The notes: generated by a model from the letters alone, not told the origin. A stretch of 16,044 bases of DNA from JAYQPD01 sp046050105 (GCA_046050105.1 JBJOQE010000066.1:1-16044); one strand, 5' to 3'; positions 7,260-14,940 are shown, counted from the first letter of the stretch. Numbers and translations: made by a program.

Positions 7260-8357
7260 TTGCTTATAGAACCCTTAAATAACGACCTCGTACCCGATAC
7301 TCGGGCACACCTTCATGTGGTACGAGCGACATATAGTGCAAAAAAGCTTGTCCTGGCAGAAATTGCCCCGGTTCTGCTTCTTTTTATCATCCCTCTTTTT
7401 GCGCATGCAGGGTTTTTTACTGCTATCGCCGGCCTTTTGGTCAGCCCGCCAGAGACCGCAGAATCAGCACATGAGGTGAGTATTGACGATATTGAGCTTT
7501 TGCGGGCCGCCACTAACCATGATCCTAATCCCGCTAAAGGTGGCGGTGATGTCATGATTGAGGACGGAGCACTCGTAGCAGATTTCGGCCCTCTTGGTGG
7601 TATCGAGGCGGTGAAGGCTAAAGAAACCAATGGAGAAATCAGTGTCTATATTGTTCGTGAGGGTGATTCACTCTCGGAAGTCGCAGAAATGTTTGGTGTA
7701 ACAGTCAACACCATTCTCTGGGCCAACAGCATTACTAAAGCAACTGCTATTAAAGAAGGAGATGAGCTCATCATTCTGCCTATTACTGGTGTGCGTCATG
7801 TGGTGAAGGAGGGAGACACCATGAAGTCGATTGCTGAGAAGTATAAGGGGAATGCTGAAGATATTTTGGCCTATAACCAACTTGAGGGTGCTACTGATAT
7901 AAAGGTGGGCGATACGGTGGTGATTCCAGGTGGGGAGATTGAGCCGCCTAAAGAGGTCAAGAAGGCGGTAGTCAAAGCGGGCGCGAAAGGCGGTGCGACG
8001 GTATCTGCTGGTCGTGGTTACTTCACCCACCCTGTCCCCGGTGCCGTACGTACCCAGGGCATCCATGGCTATAACGGCGTTGACCTCGGTGCACCAGCTG
8101 GTACCGCAGTGCGCGCAGCTGCCGGAGGTCAGATCATTATCTCCAAGGCCTCAGGATGGAATGGTGGCTATGGGCAGTATATTGTCGTCAAGCATAGCAA
8201 TGGCACTCAAACTCTCTATGCACACCTGAGTTCGAACTCTGTAGGGGCAGGAGCGACTGTGGCGCAAGGTCAACTCATTGGGGCCGTAGGCAATACTGGT
8301 AAGTCTACCGGAAATCACCTCCACTTTGAGGTTCGTGGCGCAAAGAATCCATTTTAA
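7260..8357 (+). CDS. LysM-LysM-M23 peptidoglycan endopeptidase (LytM/NlpD type)
   Basis: 365 residues from a TTG at 7260. An in-frame GTG at 7317 gives 346 and a more usual N-terminus; neither has a Shine-Dalgarno, so the start is unresolved. A hydrophobic segment (about 33-50, ending AHA) is a signal peptide or anchor. Two LysM modules (about 129-174 and 178-223), each with a Y/V-REGDS or KEGDT opening and a GDxLxIP close, bind glycan. An Ala/Lys/Gly linker leads to the M23 domain (253-360). Metal-ligand candidates are D275, H322 (YAHL) and the HLHFEV pair H353/H355. The first zinc ligand is odd: where the family has HxGxD the sequence is YNGVD, with a histidine two residues earlier (H269). 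The enzyme likely cuts or remodels peptidoglycan outside the membrane. It is a single-gene unit with its own promoter and a shared terminator. Confidence 0.88.
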   Translation: MLIEPLNNDLVPDTRAHLHVVRATYSAKKLVLAEIAPVLLLFIIPLFAHAGFFTAIAGLLVSPPETAESAHEVSIDDIELLRAATNHDPNPAKGGGDVMIEDGALVADFGPLGGIEAVKAKETNGEISVYIVREGDSLSEVAEMFGVTVNTILWANSITKATAIKEGDELIILPITGVRHVVKEGDTMKSIAEKYKGNAEDILAYNQLEGATDIKVGDTVVIPGGEIEPPKEVKKAVVKAGAKGGATVSAGRGYFTHPVPGAVRTQGIHGYNGVDLGAPAGTAVRAAAGGQIIISKASGWNGGYGQYIVVKHSNGTQTLYAHLSSNSVGAGATVAQGQLIGAVGNTGKSTGNHLHFEVRGAKNPF

Positions 8358-8388
8358 AAAAAGCAGGGGCCTACCCTGCTTTTTTTTT
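8356..8388. terminator. Bidirectional intrinsic terminator between M23 and comM genes
   Basis: GCAGGG (8363-8368) pairs with CCCTGC (8374-8379) around a GCCTA loop. Seven A's precede and nine T's follow, so both strands give a GC stem followed by a U-run. It overlaps the last bases of the peptidase stop codon and lies 12 bp beyond the comM stop, ending the two convergent transcripts. Confidence 0.92.
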
Positions 8389-8400
8389 GTAATGTCCGTG

Positions 8401-9918
8401 TTATAACCGCACTCTATATTGCAGTGCCTCAAGAAGGTGTTCCATTTTGATTGTCTGTGCATCGTCCAGGTCAGCAATGGTGCGAGCAACCTTCAGCGTG
8501 CGGTGGATGCTCCGGGGAGATAAAGACAGCTTGGTTGCGGATGTGGTGAGTAGTTCCCTTACCTCGGATGTGAGGGTGATGGTCTCTTCGATATCACGAG
8601 CAGTCATCTCTGCGTTGGATCGGGCCGCTCGCCCCGCTAAACGTTCGTGTTGACGGGTACGCGCTTTGGAGACGAGTGCTTGCGCTGACGCGCTTTCTCC
8701 CATGCGTGTTCGCTGTTTGGAAAGTATCTCTGGGTCGATGTGGTTCACACTGAGCGAGAGGTCGATGCGGTCGAGAATTGGTCCAGAAATTTTTTTACGA
8801 TATTCATCAGTTACTTGATCTATCACATCTCCCGATTCAAAGCCTCCTCGGTGAGGATTCATCGCTGCAAGAAGTATAAAATCTGCAGGAAAGGTAGCGG
8901 TGCCAGCGACACGCGACACCCGCACTACGCGGTCTTCGAGTGGCTGACGAAGGGCGTCAATAGAGCGGCGCTCAAACTCGGGAAATTCGTCTAGAAATAA
9001 CACGCCTCGGTGAGCTAAAGTCACCTCGCCTGGACGCGGATGGGTGCCGCCGCCAACGAGCGAGGTGTGCGACGCAGTGTGGTGTGGTGCACGAAATGGT
9101 GCATGCGCAACAAGTTGCTGGCCCAAAAGACCCGCCACTGAGTGTATAGCGGTGACCTCAAGTGCTTCGTCGCGCGTGAGTGGCGGTAGGATACCTTCAA
9201 AGGCGCGTGCGAGCATGGTTTTACCTGTTCCCGGGGGGCCTATCATGAGTGAGTTGTGTCTCCCTGCCGCAGCAATAATGAGTCCACGTTTTGCGCTCTC
9301 CTGGCCCCGAATATCTTCAAAGAGTATGGCGGTGTCTCGAACTGGAGTCACTGCTTCGGTAATGGACGCTCTAGGAATGAGCACGTGATCTTCTCGTGTG
9401 TGGTCCAGATGACGTACCAGTGCATGTAGTGATGGGATGCCAAATACCCGCAAGCCTTCTACTAACGCAGCTTCCGCAATATTTTCCAGAGGTACGAACA
9501 CGTCGGTAATGCCGGCACGCACAGCACACTTTGCAATGGTGAGCACTCCGCGGATTGGCCGTACCGTACCGTCAAGCCCAAGCTCACCCACAAAGAGTTT
9601 GTTGGTGGTGTCTGCAGTTATTTCTTCAGCGGCAAGGAGATAACCAAGTGCCATGGGTACATCAAAAAGCGGACCTTCCTTCTTCAGGTCCGCGGGAGCA
9701 AGCGATATGACAATTTTGTGATTTTTTGATTTCGGAGATGCAAAACCGGAGTGACGTACTGCTGCAGCAATGCGATCACGGGCTTCTTCTATCGCCTTGC
9801 CCGGTAATCCGACAATGGAAAACGAGTGTAGTCCTCGCGAGACATCGGTCTCTACTGCAACGAGTGTTGCCCCAAGGATGTCTGGTTGCGCAGAGAAGAT
9901 GCGGGCAATTGCCGACAT
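8401..9918 (-). CDS. comM: ComM/YifB-type AAA+ ATPase (Mg-chelatase family)
   Basis: 505 residues, the normal size. Residues 1-170 are the N-terminal ChlI-type fold (SIVGLPGKAIEEARDR, 34-49; APADLKKEGPLFDVPMALG, 74-92). The AAA+ core has Walker A GPPGTGKT (227-234), Walker B VLFLDE (306-311), the sensor/insert region AAMNPHRGGF (351-360), SGPILDRIDL (378-387) and a C-terminal lid (about 440-505). In Vibrio, ComM is a hexameric branch-migration helicase that helps integrate taken-up DNA during natural transformation, so a role in recombination of incoming DNA is likely. The cysteine-rich CPCG after AAMNP in Firmicute homologues is absent, as it is in proteobacterial YifB. It starts 9 bp after the DksA-like stop with no Shine-Dalgarno and is the last gene of its operon. 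Confidence 0.93.
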   Translation of the reverse strand: MSAIARIFSAQPDILGATLVAVETDVSRGLHSFSIVGLPGKAIEEARDRIAAAVRHSGFASPKSKNHKIVISLAPADLKKEGPLFDVPMALGYLLAAEEITADTTNKLFVGELGLDGTVRPIRGVLTIAKCAVRAGITDVFVPLENIAEAALVEGLRVFGIPSLHALVRHLDHTREDHVLIPRASITEAVTPVRDTAILFEDIRGQESAKRGLIIAAAGRHNSLMIGPPGTGKTMLARAFEGILPPLTRDEALEVTAIHSVAGLLGQQLVAHAPFRAPHHTASHTSLVGGGTHPRPGEVTLAHRGVLFLDEFPEFERRSIDALRQPLEDRVVRVSRVAGTATFPADFILLAAMNPHRGGFESGDVIDQVTDEYRKKISGPILDRIDLSLSVNHIDPEILSKQRTRMGESASAQALVSKARTRQHERLAGRAARSNAEMTARDIEETITLTSEVRELLTTSATKLSLSPRSIHRTLKVARTIADLDDAQTIKMEHLLEALQYRVRL

Positions 9919-9927
9919 AATAGATAT

Positions 9928-10299
9928 TTACATCGAGAGAGTGGCTTCTTCATCACGGTGGAGTGTACACGTGCGCGCACTTGGTGACGCCAGGAGGCGG
10001 TCTTCTTCGATGGTGGTACCGCACACTTCACACGCACCATAGGTACCTGCATCGATTTTTGCCAGCGCACGACGTGTATCGTTCCAGGTGGTTTCAAGCA
10101 ATGCGAGAGTTGCGGCGCGTTCTTCCCAAGATTCTGCGTTGTCAGCAAGGGTATTCATGTCAGGCTCATCGGAGCCAGGTAGTGGCGTTGCCACCCAATC
10201 TGCGGCCACTTCAGGGTTGTGGATACCCAATGCCTCAAGTTCTCCCGTTACCATCGCCAGGGTTTCAGCAAGTGCCTTTTTATGATGATCGTGTGTCAT
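9928..10299 (-). CDS. TraR/DksA-family zinc-finger protein
   Basis: 123 residues. Residues 5-85 are mostly helical and acidic, consistent with the coiled-coil of DksA-type proteins, which insert into the RNA polymerase secondary channel and modulate initiation, often with ppGpp. The zinc ribbon is C90-x2-C93-x17-C111-x2-H114, the DksA spacing with His in place of the last Cys; C3H zinc sites are viable. The GTYGACEVCG lead-in to the finger is typical of the family. The acidic tip residues of DksA are not obvious (ADNAESWEER, 52-61, contains several acidic residues but sits before the zinc ribbon). It is 17 bp after the Pro-rich membrane protein and 9 bp before comM, so probably co-expressed with both. 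Whether it truly acts on RNA polymerase is inferred from family. Confidence 0.88.
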   Translation of the reverse strand: MTHDHHKKALAETLAMVTGELEALGIHNPEVAADWVATPLPGSDEPDMNTLADNAESWEERAATLALLETTWNDTRRALAKIDAGTYGACEVCGTTIEEDRLLASPSARTCTLHRDEEATLSM

Positions 10300-10316
10300 A
10301 TGGTGAAAGTATACTG

Positions 10317-11975
10317 CTATTTCAGTACCTGGGCGAGCGCACCAAGAGCCGTATAGGAGGTGGTGATAACAATGGTCTCTCGGTCAATAAATGCATATGT
10401 CATGACCATATTGCCATTGGAATCGTACAGAGAGCGTGCGTCAATGCTACCAATGATTTCATCACGGAAGACGCCTGGGGTACCTATGCGCTCAAGGTTC
10501 TCGCCAAAGACAGGTGCTAAATCACTATTCATATTTTTTTCAAACAGGAGCATGCCACCAAGCGCATCTTCAAAGTTGCGCACCTTAAGCACCAAGAATG
10601 GTGCATTCCGTGCCTCGATATAGACACCGAACATCGATGTGCCGAGCACAGTACGAAGCATGCTCCCGGGTGCCCGCAGGTCAAGCGCGTCCAGCAGTGC
10701 TTGAGTGGGCAGTTCAGTTTCAGTAGCATCACTCTGATAGAAGAAGTAATAGCGCACAAATGAACCGAGCTCGCCACGCGTCTCACTGACACGCTTGGCC
10801 AGCTCGAGCATAAAACTCGTTCGCTCACTTAAGAGAGGTACTGCGACAGAGTCACTCACGGCAAAGAGCATCGAAAGTCCTGGCTTAGGTGCTTCGATGA
10901 CGGTGTCTTGACGATAGAGTAGTACATAGCCTGCAGAGCCAATGATGATCATGAGTGAGAGTGCGATTACTCCCAAAGTCGCGTAGACAAAGTATGTAGA
11001 CGCATTGCTAGTGGGTGGTTCTTGCGCAGCTTCATATGCTTTTCGTCGAAGCGCTGCTTCTCTGGCACGTGCAGTAAACCGCGCACTCTCTTCTTTGATT
11101 GCAGCTTCGCGCGCGGCCAAGGTGAGATCAATAGCGGCGGCAGGAGGAGTATCCACCACGAGCGGCTCTGGTGCAGGGCGTTTTGTCGGAAGAGGCGCCG
11201 ATGAGTATTGCCGCATAGGTATACTTGGCGTAGGCAGGGGTGGCGCCACTGGAGGTGGTATCTCCGGTACAGGGCGTTTTGTCGGAAGAGGCGCCGATGA
11301 GTATTGCTGCATAGGTATACTTGGCGTAGGCAGGGGTGGCGCCACTGGAGGTGGTATTTCTGGTGCGGGTGTTTCGGGACGTATGGTGGGGCGCGCAAGC
11401 TTTGACAAAGCACTTTCCGTTTCTGTAACGGTATGTGTCCAGCGTGGTGTCGTGGTAGTGAGCTGAGGAATGCTTTCTGGCATTGCCGCAGGTGTAGGTA
11501 TCGGTGGTTGCACTGGCGTTGCGCGGACGATGCGTGGATTCAGGTTAGGAAGTGCGCGCGCGGGCAGATGCTTTGGAGTACTTGACGCGATCTCAGACTT
11601 AATCTCACTCACGGTTTCTTGCCACCAGCGCTGCAGAGAGTGTGAGAGTGCATCACCGAACGACCATTTTTGCGCCTTGCGCTCTGACACGATGGTAGCT
11701 TCAGCGTGCCCATCTTCGAGAGTATTGATGTCCATGAGGGCATCGGTCGCAACACCGAAAAATCCGCCTCCCGTTTTCCTCGGTGTTCTCGGTAGGGCAT
11801 CTGTTGATATCGCGAGTGTTGGCGTTGAGTGTGCGAGAACTGTCGGTGCCACCACTGACGTCGCCGTAGTGAGTGTGCTGGTGTCTGATGACGTGTCCGC
11901 TTGTGCGCGGCGCATGTCGTCAGCAAATGTACGCACTTTTCGCAGTGTTGATGATGTGCTTTGTTGCGGTCCCAT
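10317..11975 (-). CDS. Pro-rich single-pass membrane protein, function unknown
   Basis: 552 residues. The N-terminal 320 residues are Ser/Thr/Ala/Pro-rich and low in complexity, with a tandem duplication (about residues 204-267) built on EIPPPVAPPLPTPSIPM. A KEES/AREAALRRKAYEAAQE charged helix follows. A transmembrane segment lies at about 325-352 (VYATLGVIALSLMIIIGSAGYVLLY). The C-terminal 200 residues form a folded, presumably extracytoplasmic domain with aromatic motifs (SFVRYYFFYQS, MFGVYIEARNAPFLVLK, GGMLLFEKNM). I associate this C-terminal pattern with an uncharacterised family in Parcubacteria; I cannot name a function. The Pro-rich cytoplasmic arm suggests a spacer or tether. It starts 78 bp after the pnp stop and leads the dksA-like/comM operon. 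A GATACT preceded by TG lies just upstream, but I see no matching -35. Confidence 0.8.
   Translation of the reverse strand: MGPQQSTSSTLRKVRTFADDMRRAQADTSSDTSTLTTATSVVAPTVLAHSTPTLAISTDALPRTPRKTGGGFFGVATDALMDINTLEDGHAEATIVSERKAQKWSFGDALSHSLQRWWQETVSEIKSEIASSTPKHLPARALPNLNPRIVRATPVQPPIPTPAAMPESIPQLTTTTPRWTHTVTETESALSKLARPTIRPETPAPEIPPPVAPPLPTPSIPMQQYSSAPLPTKRPVPEIPPPVAPPLPTPSIPMRQYSSAPLPTKRPAPEPLVVDTPPAAAIDLTLAAREAAIKEESARFTARAREAALRRKAYEAAQEPPTSNASTYFVYATLGVIALSLMIIIGSAGYVLLYRQDTVIEAPKPGLSMLFAVSDSVAVPLLSERTSFMLELAKRVSETRGELGSFVRYYFFYQSDATETELPTQALLDALDLRAPGSMLRTVLGTSMFGVYIEARNAPFLVLKVRNFEDALGGMLLFEKNMNSDLAPVFGENLERIGTPGVFRDEIIGSIDARSLYDSNGNMVMTYAFIDRETIVITTSYTALGALAQVLK
11175..11366. repeat. 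96-bp in-frame tandem duplication in Pro-rich gene
   Basis: Two copies, 11175-11270 and 11271-11366, differ at only four bases. Each encodes 32 residues of a Pro-rich linker: PPPVAPPLPTPSIPM, then QQYSS or RQYSS, then APLPTKRP. The unit length is a multiple of three, so copy-number change would keep the frame. Near identity implies recent duplication or ongoing homogenisation. Confidence 0.95.
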
Positions 11976-12053
11976 TACCTATCTAGTATCGCACAGCGCG
12001 GGCACCTTACAGACGAGCGCGCGTGGATTCCTTCTTGTCTTGCGGGGCGTTGG

Positions 12054-14219
12054 TTATCGATGCGATGGGGGACGGTGACCGTTATGTGACGGTCGGGGTG
12101 CAGTGGTTGACGCGACGACTCCTTTCCGCGATGCCCACTCCGGGTCATGCATTTTTATCGAGAGTGAAACTTTATCTTCTTCGGTCGCCTTCACGACAAC
12201 CGTCACTTCATCGCCAACGGCAAGCACGCCCTCAACGGTGTCGAGTCTGAATGGCGCGATCTCAGAGATATGAAGTAGGCCATCAGTGTAGGCATTGAGA
12301 GACACAAATGCACCAAAGACCGCAAGACGTGTCACTGTGCCTGTAATCACTTCACCGACTTTGAACTCATGGGTCATTGCCTCGATGCGTGCAGCGGCAG
12401 TGGTTGCAGCTTCGAGTGTGCCCATGATGAAGATGGTACCGTCGTCTTCAATAGTTATTTCATCAACACCCGTGTCTTCTTTGAGCTTGTTGATTGTTTT
12501 GCCACCCGAACCAATGACCATACCAATCTTTTTTGGGTCGATCGTGAGGGTGATGATTTTCGGCGCGCGAGGTGAAATATCAGCGCGTGGTGCGGCAATT
12601 TCTTTCTGCATTACGTCGAGGATGGCGAGGCGTGCATCCTTGGCGCGCTCGAGTGCTTCGCGCAAGATGTGAACAGGCACACCAAGTGTTTTGACGTCCA
12701 TTTGAATAGCGGTAATACCATCTCTCGTGCCGGCAACCTTAAAGTCCATGTCGCCATATTGGTCTTCTGGACCTTGAATATCGGTGAGAAGTTTGTAGCG
12801 TTCGGGCGACTCGTAGATGATGCCAGAGGCAATACCCGCCACTGGTTTGGTAATAGGTACGCCTCCGTCCATAAGTGCAAGAATGGAAGCACACACGGAA
12901 CCCATCGAGGATGACCCATTCGACGACATAGTTTCTGACACCAAGCGGATAGTGTAAGGGAACATTTCTTTAGATGGTATCACCGGCTCCAGTGCTTTCT
13001 CAGCAAGGGCGCCATGCCCAATCATGCGGCGATTAAACCCACCCACGCGTCCTGTTTCTCCCACCGAGAAGGGTGCAAAGTTGTAGTGGTGCATAAAGCG
13101 TTTCTTCCCCTCTTGCTCTTCCATAGTGTCGATGAGCTGTGAGTCGTCGGGGCTTCCCAGTGTGAGCGCGGTAAACATATGCGTACCCCCACGGTAAAAG
13201 ATGCCTGAGCCGTGGAGTACCGGAGAAACTTTACCCGCCTGCGCATACAGCGGGCGGAGTTCCTCCATGCCGCGGCCATCGGGGCGCACATTACGTTCGA
13301 GAATACCGTGGTCCATGGTCGTTTCAATGCCCTCCTCGAAGATACGTTCGATATCGCCCTTTTTTGCCTCCGGTGCCCGCTCCTTGGCAATCTTCTTCCA
13401 CTCATCCTTGAGGGCATAAATCCCCACTTTTGATGCACCATGTCCAAAAACTGCTTGTTCAAGCAAGGGCGCGACTGCTTCGGTGAAGAGTGACGATACA
13501 ACCGGGTCGATGGTGGGCGTGACGAGTGCTGTTTTGGCGGTGCCAATGTCACGCACGATAGTTTCTTGCCACGAGACGACTTCGCTGTGGAGCGTTGCTG
13601 CGTCGGCGAGTCCTCGTTCAATATGCGCTTCACTCAGTTCAGAAGCTCCCACCTCAACCATATTGATGGTACCCTCGCGCCCACAGGCCAGTATTTCTCC
13701 CGCAAGCGCTGCCCGATTGGTGTAGGGCGGATTATGTACGTGCGCGCCATCTGTCGTGATACCAATGCGCGCCGCGCCAATAGGGCCTCCCCAGGGGATA
13801 GATGAGGTTGCAAGAGCAAGTGAGGCGGCAATCACGGCAATAGTGTCGGGGTCGTCTTCACCTATGGCGAGGACGGTGATAATGACCTGCACCTCGTTGC
13901 GAATATATGAGGGAAATAGTGGACGAATCGTACGGTCGACGATGCGTGCAGAGAGTATGGCTTGTTCCGATGGACGGCCTTCGCGCCGCATAAAGCGACT
14001 TCCGAGGATTTGTCCTGCAGCATAAAAGCGTTCTTCAAATTCTACCGAGAGGGGGAAGTAATCCACACCATCTTTTTCTTTACCCATCACGGCAGTTGCG
14101 AATACCGCGGTTTCGCCATAGCGGAGGAGTACCGAGCCGTGTGCGTTTTCTGCGAGGTCAGTGAATTCTGCGGTGAGCGTTTTACCACCCCAGAGCAGTG
14201 AGTACGACTTGTGTTGCAT
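12054..14219 (-). CDS. pnp: Polynucleotide phosphorylase (PNPase)
   Basis: 721 residues from ATG 14219; an in-frame TTG at 14228 is a possible alternative. PNPase degrades RNA 3'-5' by phosphorolysis and is a degradosome core enzyme. The order is the usual one: first RNase PH-like domain (FFPLSVE-like YFPLSVEFEERFYAAG, 54-69; RREGRPSE, 78-85; DRTIRPLFP, 95-103), helical linker, second RNase PH-like domain with the phosphate-binding SSNGSSSMGSVC and the catalytic-acid region GDMDFKVAGTRDG, KH domain (about 553-622, with GSGG at about 570-573), S1 domain (about 623-690), then a short basic tail. A conserved loop that reads RGET in E. coli reads RGGT here. No Shine-Dalgarno is visible. A terminator separates it from the upstream cassette, so it has its own transcript, and its 5' leader can form competing hairpins. 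Confidence 0.97.
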   Translation of the reverse strand: MQHKSYSLLWGGKTLTAEFTDLAENAHGSVLLRYGETAVFATAVMGKEKDGVDYFPLSVEFEERFYAAGQILGSRFMRREGRPSEQAILSARIVDRTIRPLFPSYIRNEVQVIITVLAIGEDDPDTIAVIAASLALATSSIPWGGPIGAARIGITTDGAHVHNPPYTNRAALAGEILACGREGTINMVEVGASELSEAHIERGLADAATLHSEVVSWQETIVRDIGTAKTALVTPTIDPVVSSLFTEAVAPLLEQAVFGHGASKVGIYALKDEWKKIAKERAPEAKKGDIERIFEEGIETTMDHGILERNVRPDGRGMEELRPLYAQAGKVSPVLHGSGIFYRGGTHMFTALTLGSPDDSQLIDTMEEQEGKKRFMHHYNFAPFSVGETGRVGGFNRRMIGHGALAEKALEPVIPSKEMFPYTIRLVSETMSSNGSSSMGSVCASILALMDGGVPITKPVAGIASGIIYESPERYKLLTDIQGPEDQYGDMDFKVAGTRDGITAIQMDVKTLGVPVHILREALERAKDARLAILDVMQKEIAAPRADISPRAPKIITLTIDPKKIGMVIGSGGKTINKLKEDTGVDEITIEDDGTIFIMGTLEAATTAAARIEAMTHEFKVGEVITGTVTRLAVFGAFVSLNAYTDGLLHISEIAPFRLDTVEGVLAVGDEVTVVVKATEEDKVSLSIKMHDPEWASRKGVVASTTAPRPSHNGHRPPSHR

Positions 14220-14221
14220 AC

Positions 14222-14285
14222 GTTTCAAAATTACGAGATGCGCGAGTTTCAGATTTGAAACAACATAGCCTAGAAGCTACGCTTC
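14222..14285 (-). promoter_or_regulatory. Structured pnp leader with mutually exclusive hairpins
   Basis: On the pnp-sense strand, GTTTCAAA (14261-14254) can pair with TGAAAC (14251-14246) as a 6-bp hairpin with a 4-base loop, or perfectly with TTTGAAAC (14229-14222) as an 8-bp stem that ends 2 bases before the ATG at 14219. The two cannot form together. A third small hairpin, GAAGC-GTA-GCTTC (14285-14273), precedes them. E. coli pnp is known to be autoregulated through a leader hairpin processed by RNase III, so a similar control is a reasonable inference. I could not place a convincing promoter between 14286 and 14351. Confidence 0.5.
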
Positions 14286-14351
14286 AAACCTACCTACCCA
14301 CACACCTCAAACAGTAATAGCTTGAGAATAACAGACGAATGAGGCATGCAC

Positions 14352-14385
14352 AAAAAACGCCGACCTGGTATATACCATGTCGGCG
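14352..14385 (-). terminator. Intrinsic terminator of the NYN cassette
   Basis: Read on the minus strand, CGCCGAC and GTCGGCG pair, separated by one A/G mismatch from an inner TGGTA/TACCA pairing; six T's (complement of 14352-14357) follow directly. It begins 6 bp after the stop of the 63-residue ORF and isolates the cassette from pnp. On the plus strand no T-run follows. Confidence 0.9.
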
Positions 14386-14390
14386 ATGCA

Positions 14391-14582
14391 CTAGGTCACA
14401 TTCCGGAGACGACCCTCCTTGCGGTTGTCGTTTGCACGTGCGGTGCTCATGATGGGCTTCCACGCGTGCATCAATGCGCGCTTCGCTTCAGTGACAAGCT
14501 GCAGCCCTTCTGCGGCGGCACGCTTCCCTTTACGTGCAGCGTCGAGGCCGTGAACGACCTTCGGTAGTTCACGCTGCTCCAT
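14391..14582 (-). CDS. Small basic 63-residue protein, function unknown
   Basis: The ATG at 14582 has GGAGG (complement of 14591-14595) 8 bases upstream, one of the clearest ribosome binding sites in the window, and this decides the start. The product is basic and probably helical (ARKGKRAAAEGLQLVTEAKR), with no membrane segment, cysteine or recognisable domain. It overlaps the end of the small membrane protein gene by 14 bp in another frame, which suggests translational coupling, and its stop is 6 bp before a good terminator. Upstream extension of the frame to 14681 is possible but lacks support. The pairing of a short membrane protein and a short basic protein after a NYN gene suggests joint work, but that is inference. 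Confidence 0.6.
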   Translation of the reverse strand: MEQRELPKVVHGLDAARKGKRAAAEGLQLVTEAKRALMHAWKPIMSTARANDNRKEGRLRNVT

Positions 14583-14874
14583 CGAAGTTTCCTCCATGCG
14601 GCAGTATGGAGTCTGCGTGCAGTGCCTTCGCGCGCTTGGTGACTTGGTGCACTTCACGTCGTGTAGCAAGGTCCACCACATTTGAGTGTGGCGAGACTAC
14701 CGAGGGTTGCTCGTGTGTGGGTGTGTGTGGCACCACATACGAACTTTGTGCCCGGGTATGGTGTTCGCTAGCGCCATTGACCATGCCCACCAGAGCCGCA
14801 CACACCACCATAAAAATGAGGAGCGCGAAGGCCCATGTAGGCAGGGTATCGTATACCCATTGAATTGTGCTCAT
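14569..14874 (-). CDS. Small single-pass membrane protein (101 residues), function unknown
   Basis: From the ATG at 14874, residues 11-33 are hydrophobic (WAFALLIFMVVCAALVGMV), preceded by a short polar N-terminus with a Trp. The remaining 65 residues are polar, His/Ser/Pro-rich, ending with a helical charged stretch (DLATRREVHQVTKRAKAL). A GGGGAAG lies 3 bases upstream and favours this ATG over an in-frame TTG at 14898. It follows the NYN gene by 66 bp and overlaps the 63-residue ORF by 14 bp. No family recognised. Confidence 0.7.
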   Translation of the reverse strand: MSTIQWVYDTLPTWAFALLIFMVVCAALVGMVNGASEHHTRAQSSYVVPHTPTHEQPSVVSPHSNVVDLATRREVHQVTKRAKALHADSILPHGGNFDGAA

Positions 14875-14940
14875 GTTCTTCCCCAAACAAAATAACAAAA
14901 CTGCAGATAACTATGCAGTATTTCTATATTATTGCAAGAG

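Noticed and set aside
9963..10520. 185-codon plus-strand frame across the DksA-like gene
   Set aside because: It is antisense to a recognised zinc-finger gene and to the end of the membrane protein gene, with no recognisable content.
11175..11366. Repeat considered as a CRISPR or satellite array
   Set aside because: Only two adjacent 96-bp copies with no spacers, in frame inside a coding region.
11005..12078. Gly/Arg/Val-rich plus-strand frames opposite the Pro-rich gene and its start
   Set aside because: Gly-rich translation is the mirror of Pro codons on the other strand; no independent start signal or domain.
13022..13633. 203-codon minus-strand frame inside pnp
   Set aside because: It is the shifted frame of pnp; the pnp frame shows all catalytic motifs, and this one shows no domain.
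14300..14350. Promoter for pnp upstream of the leader hairpins
   Set aside because: Candidate TTGAGG and TATTAC elements do not pair at 15-19 base spacing, so no call is made.
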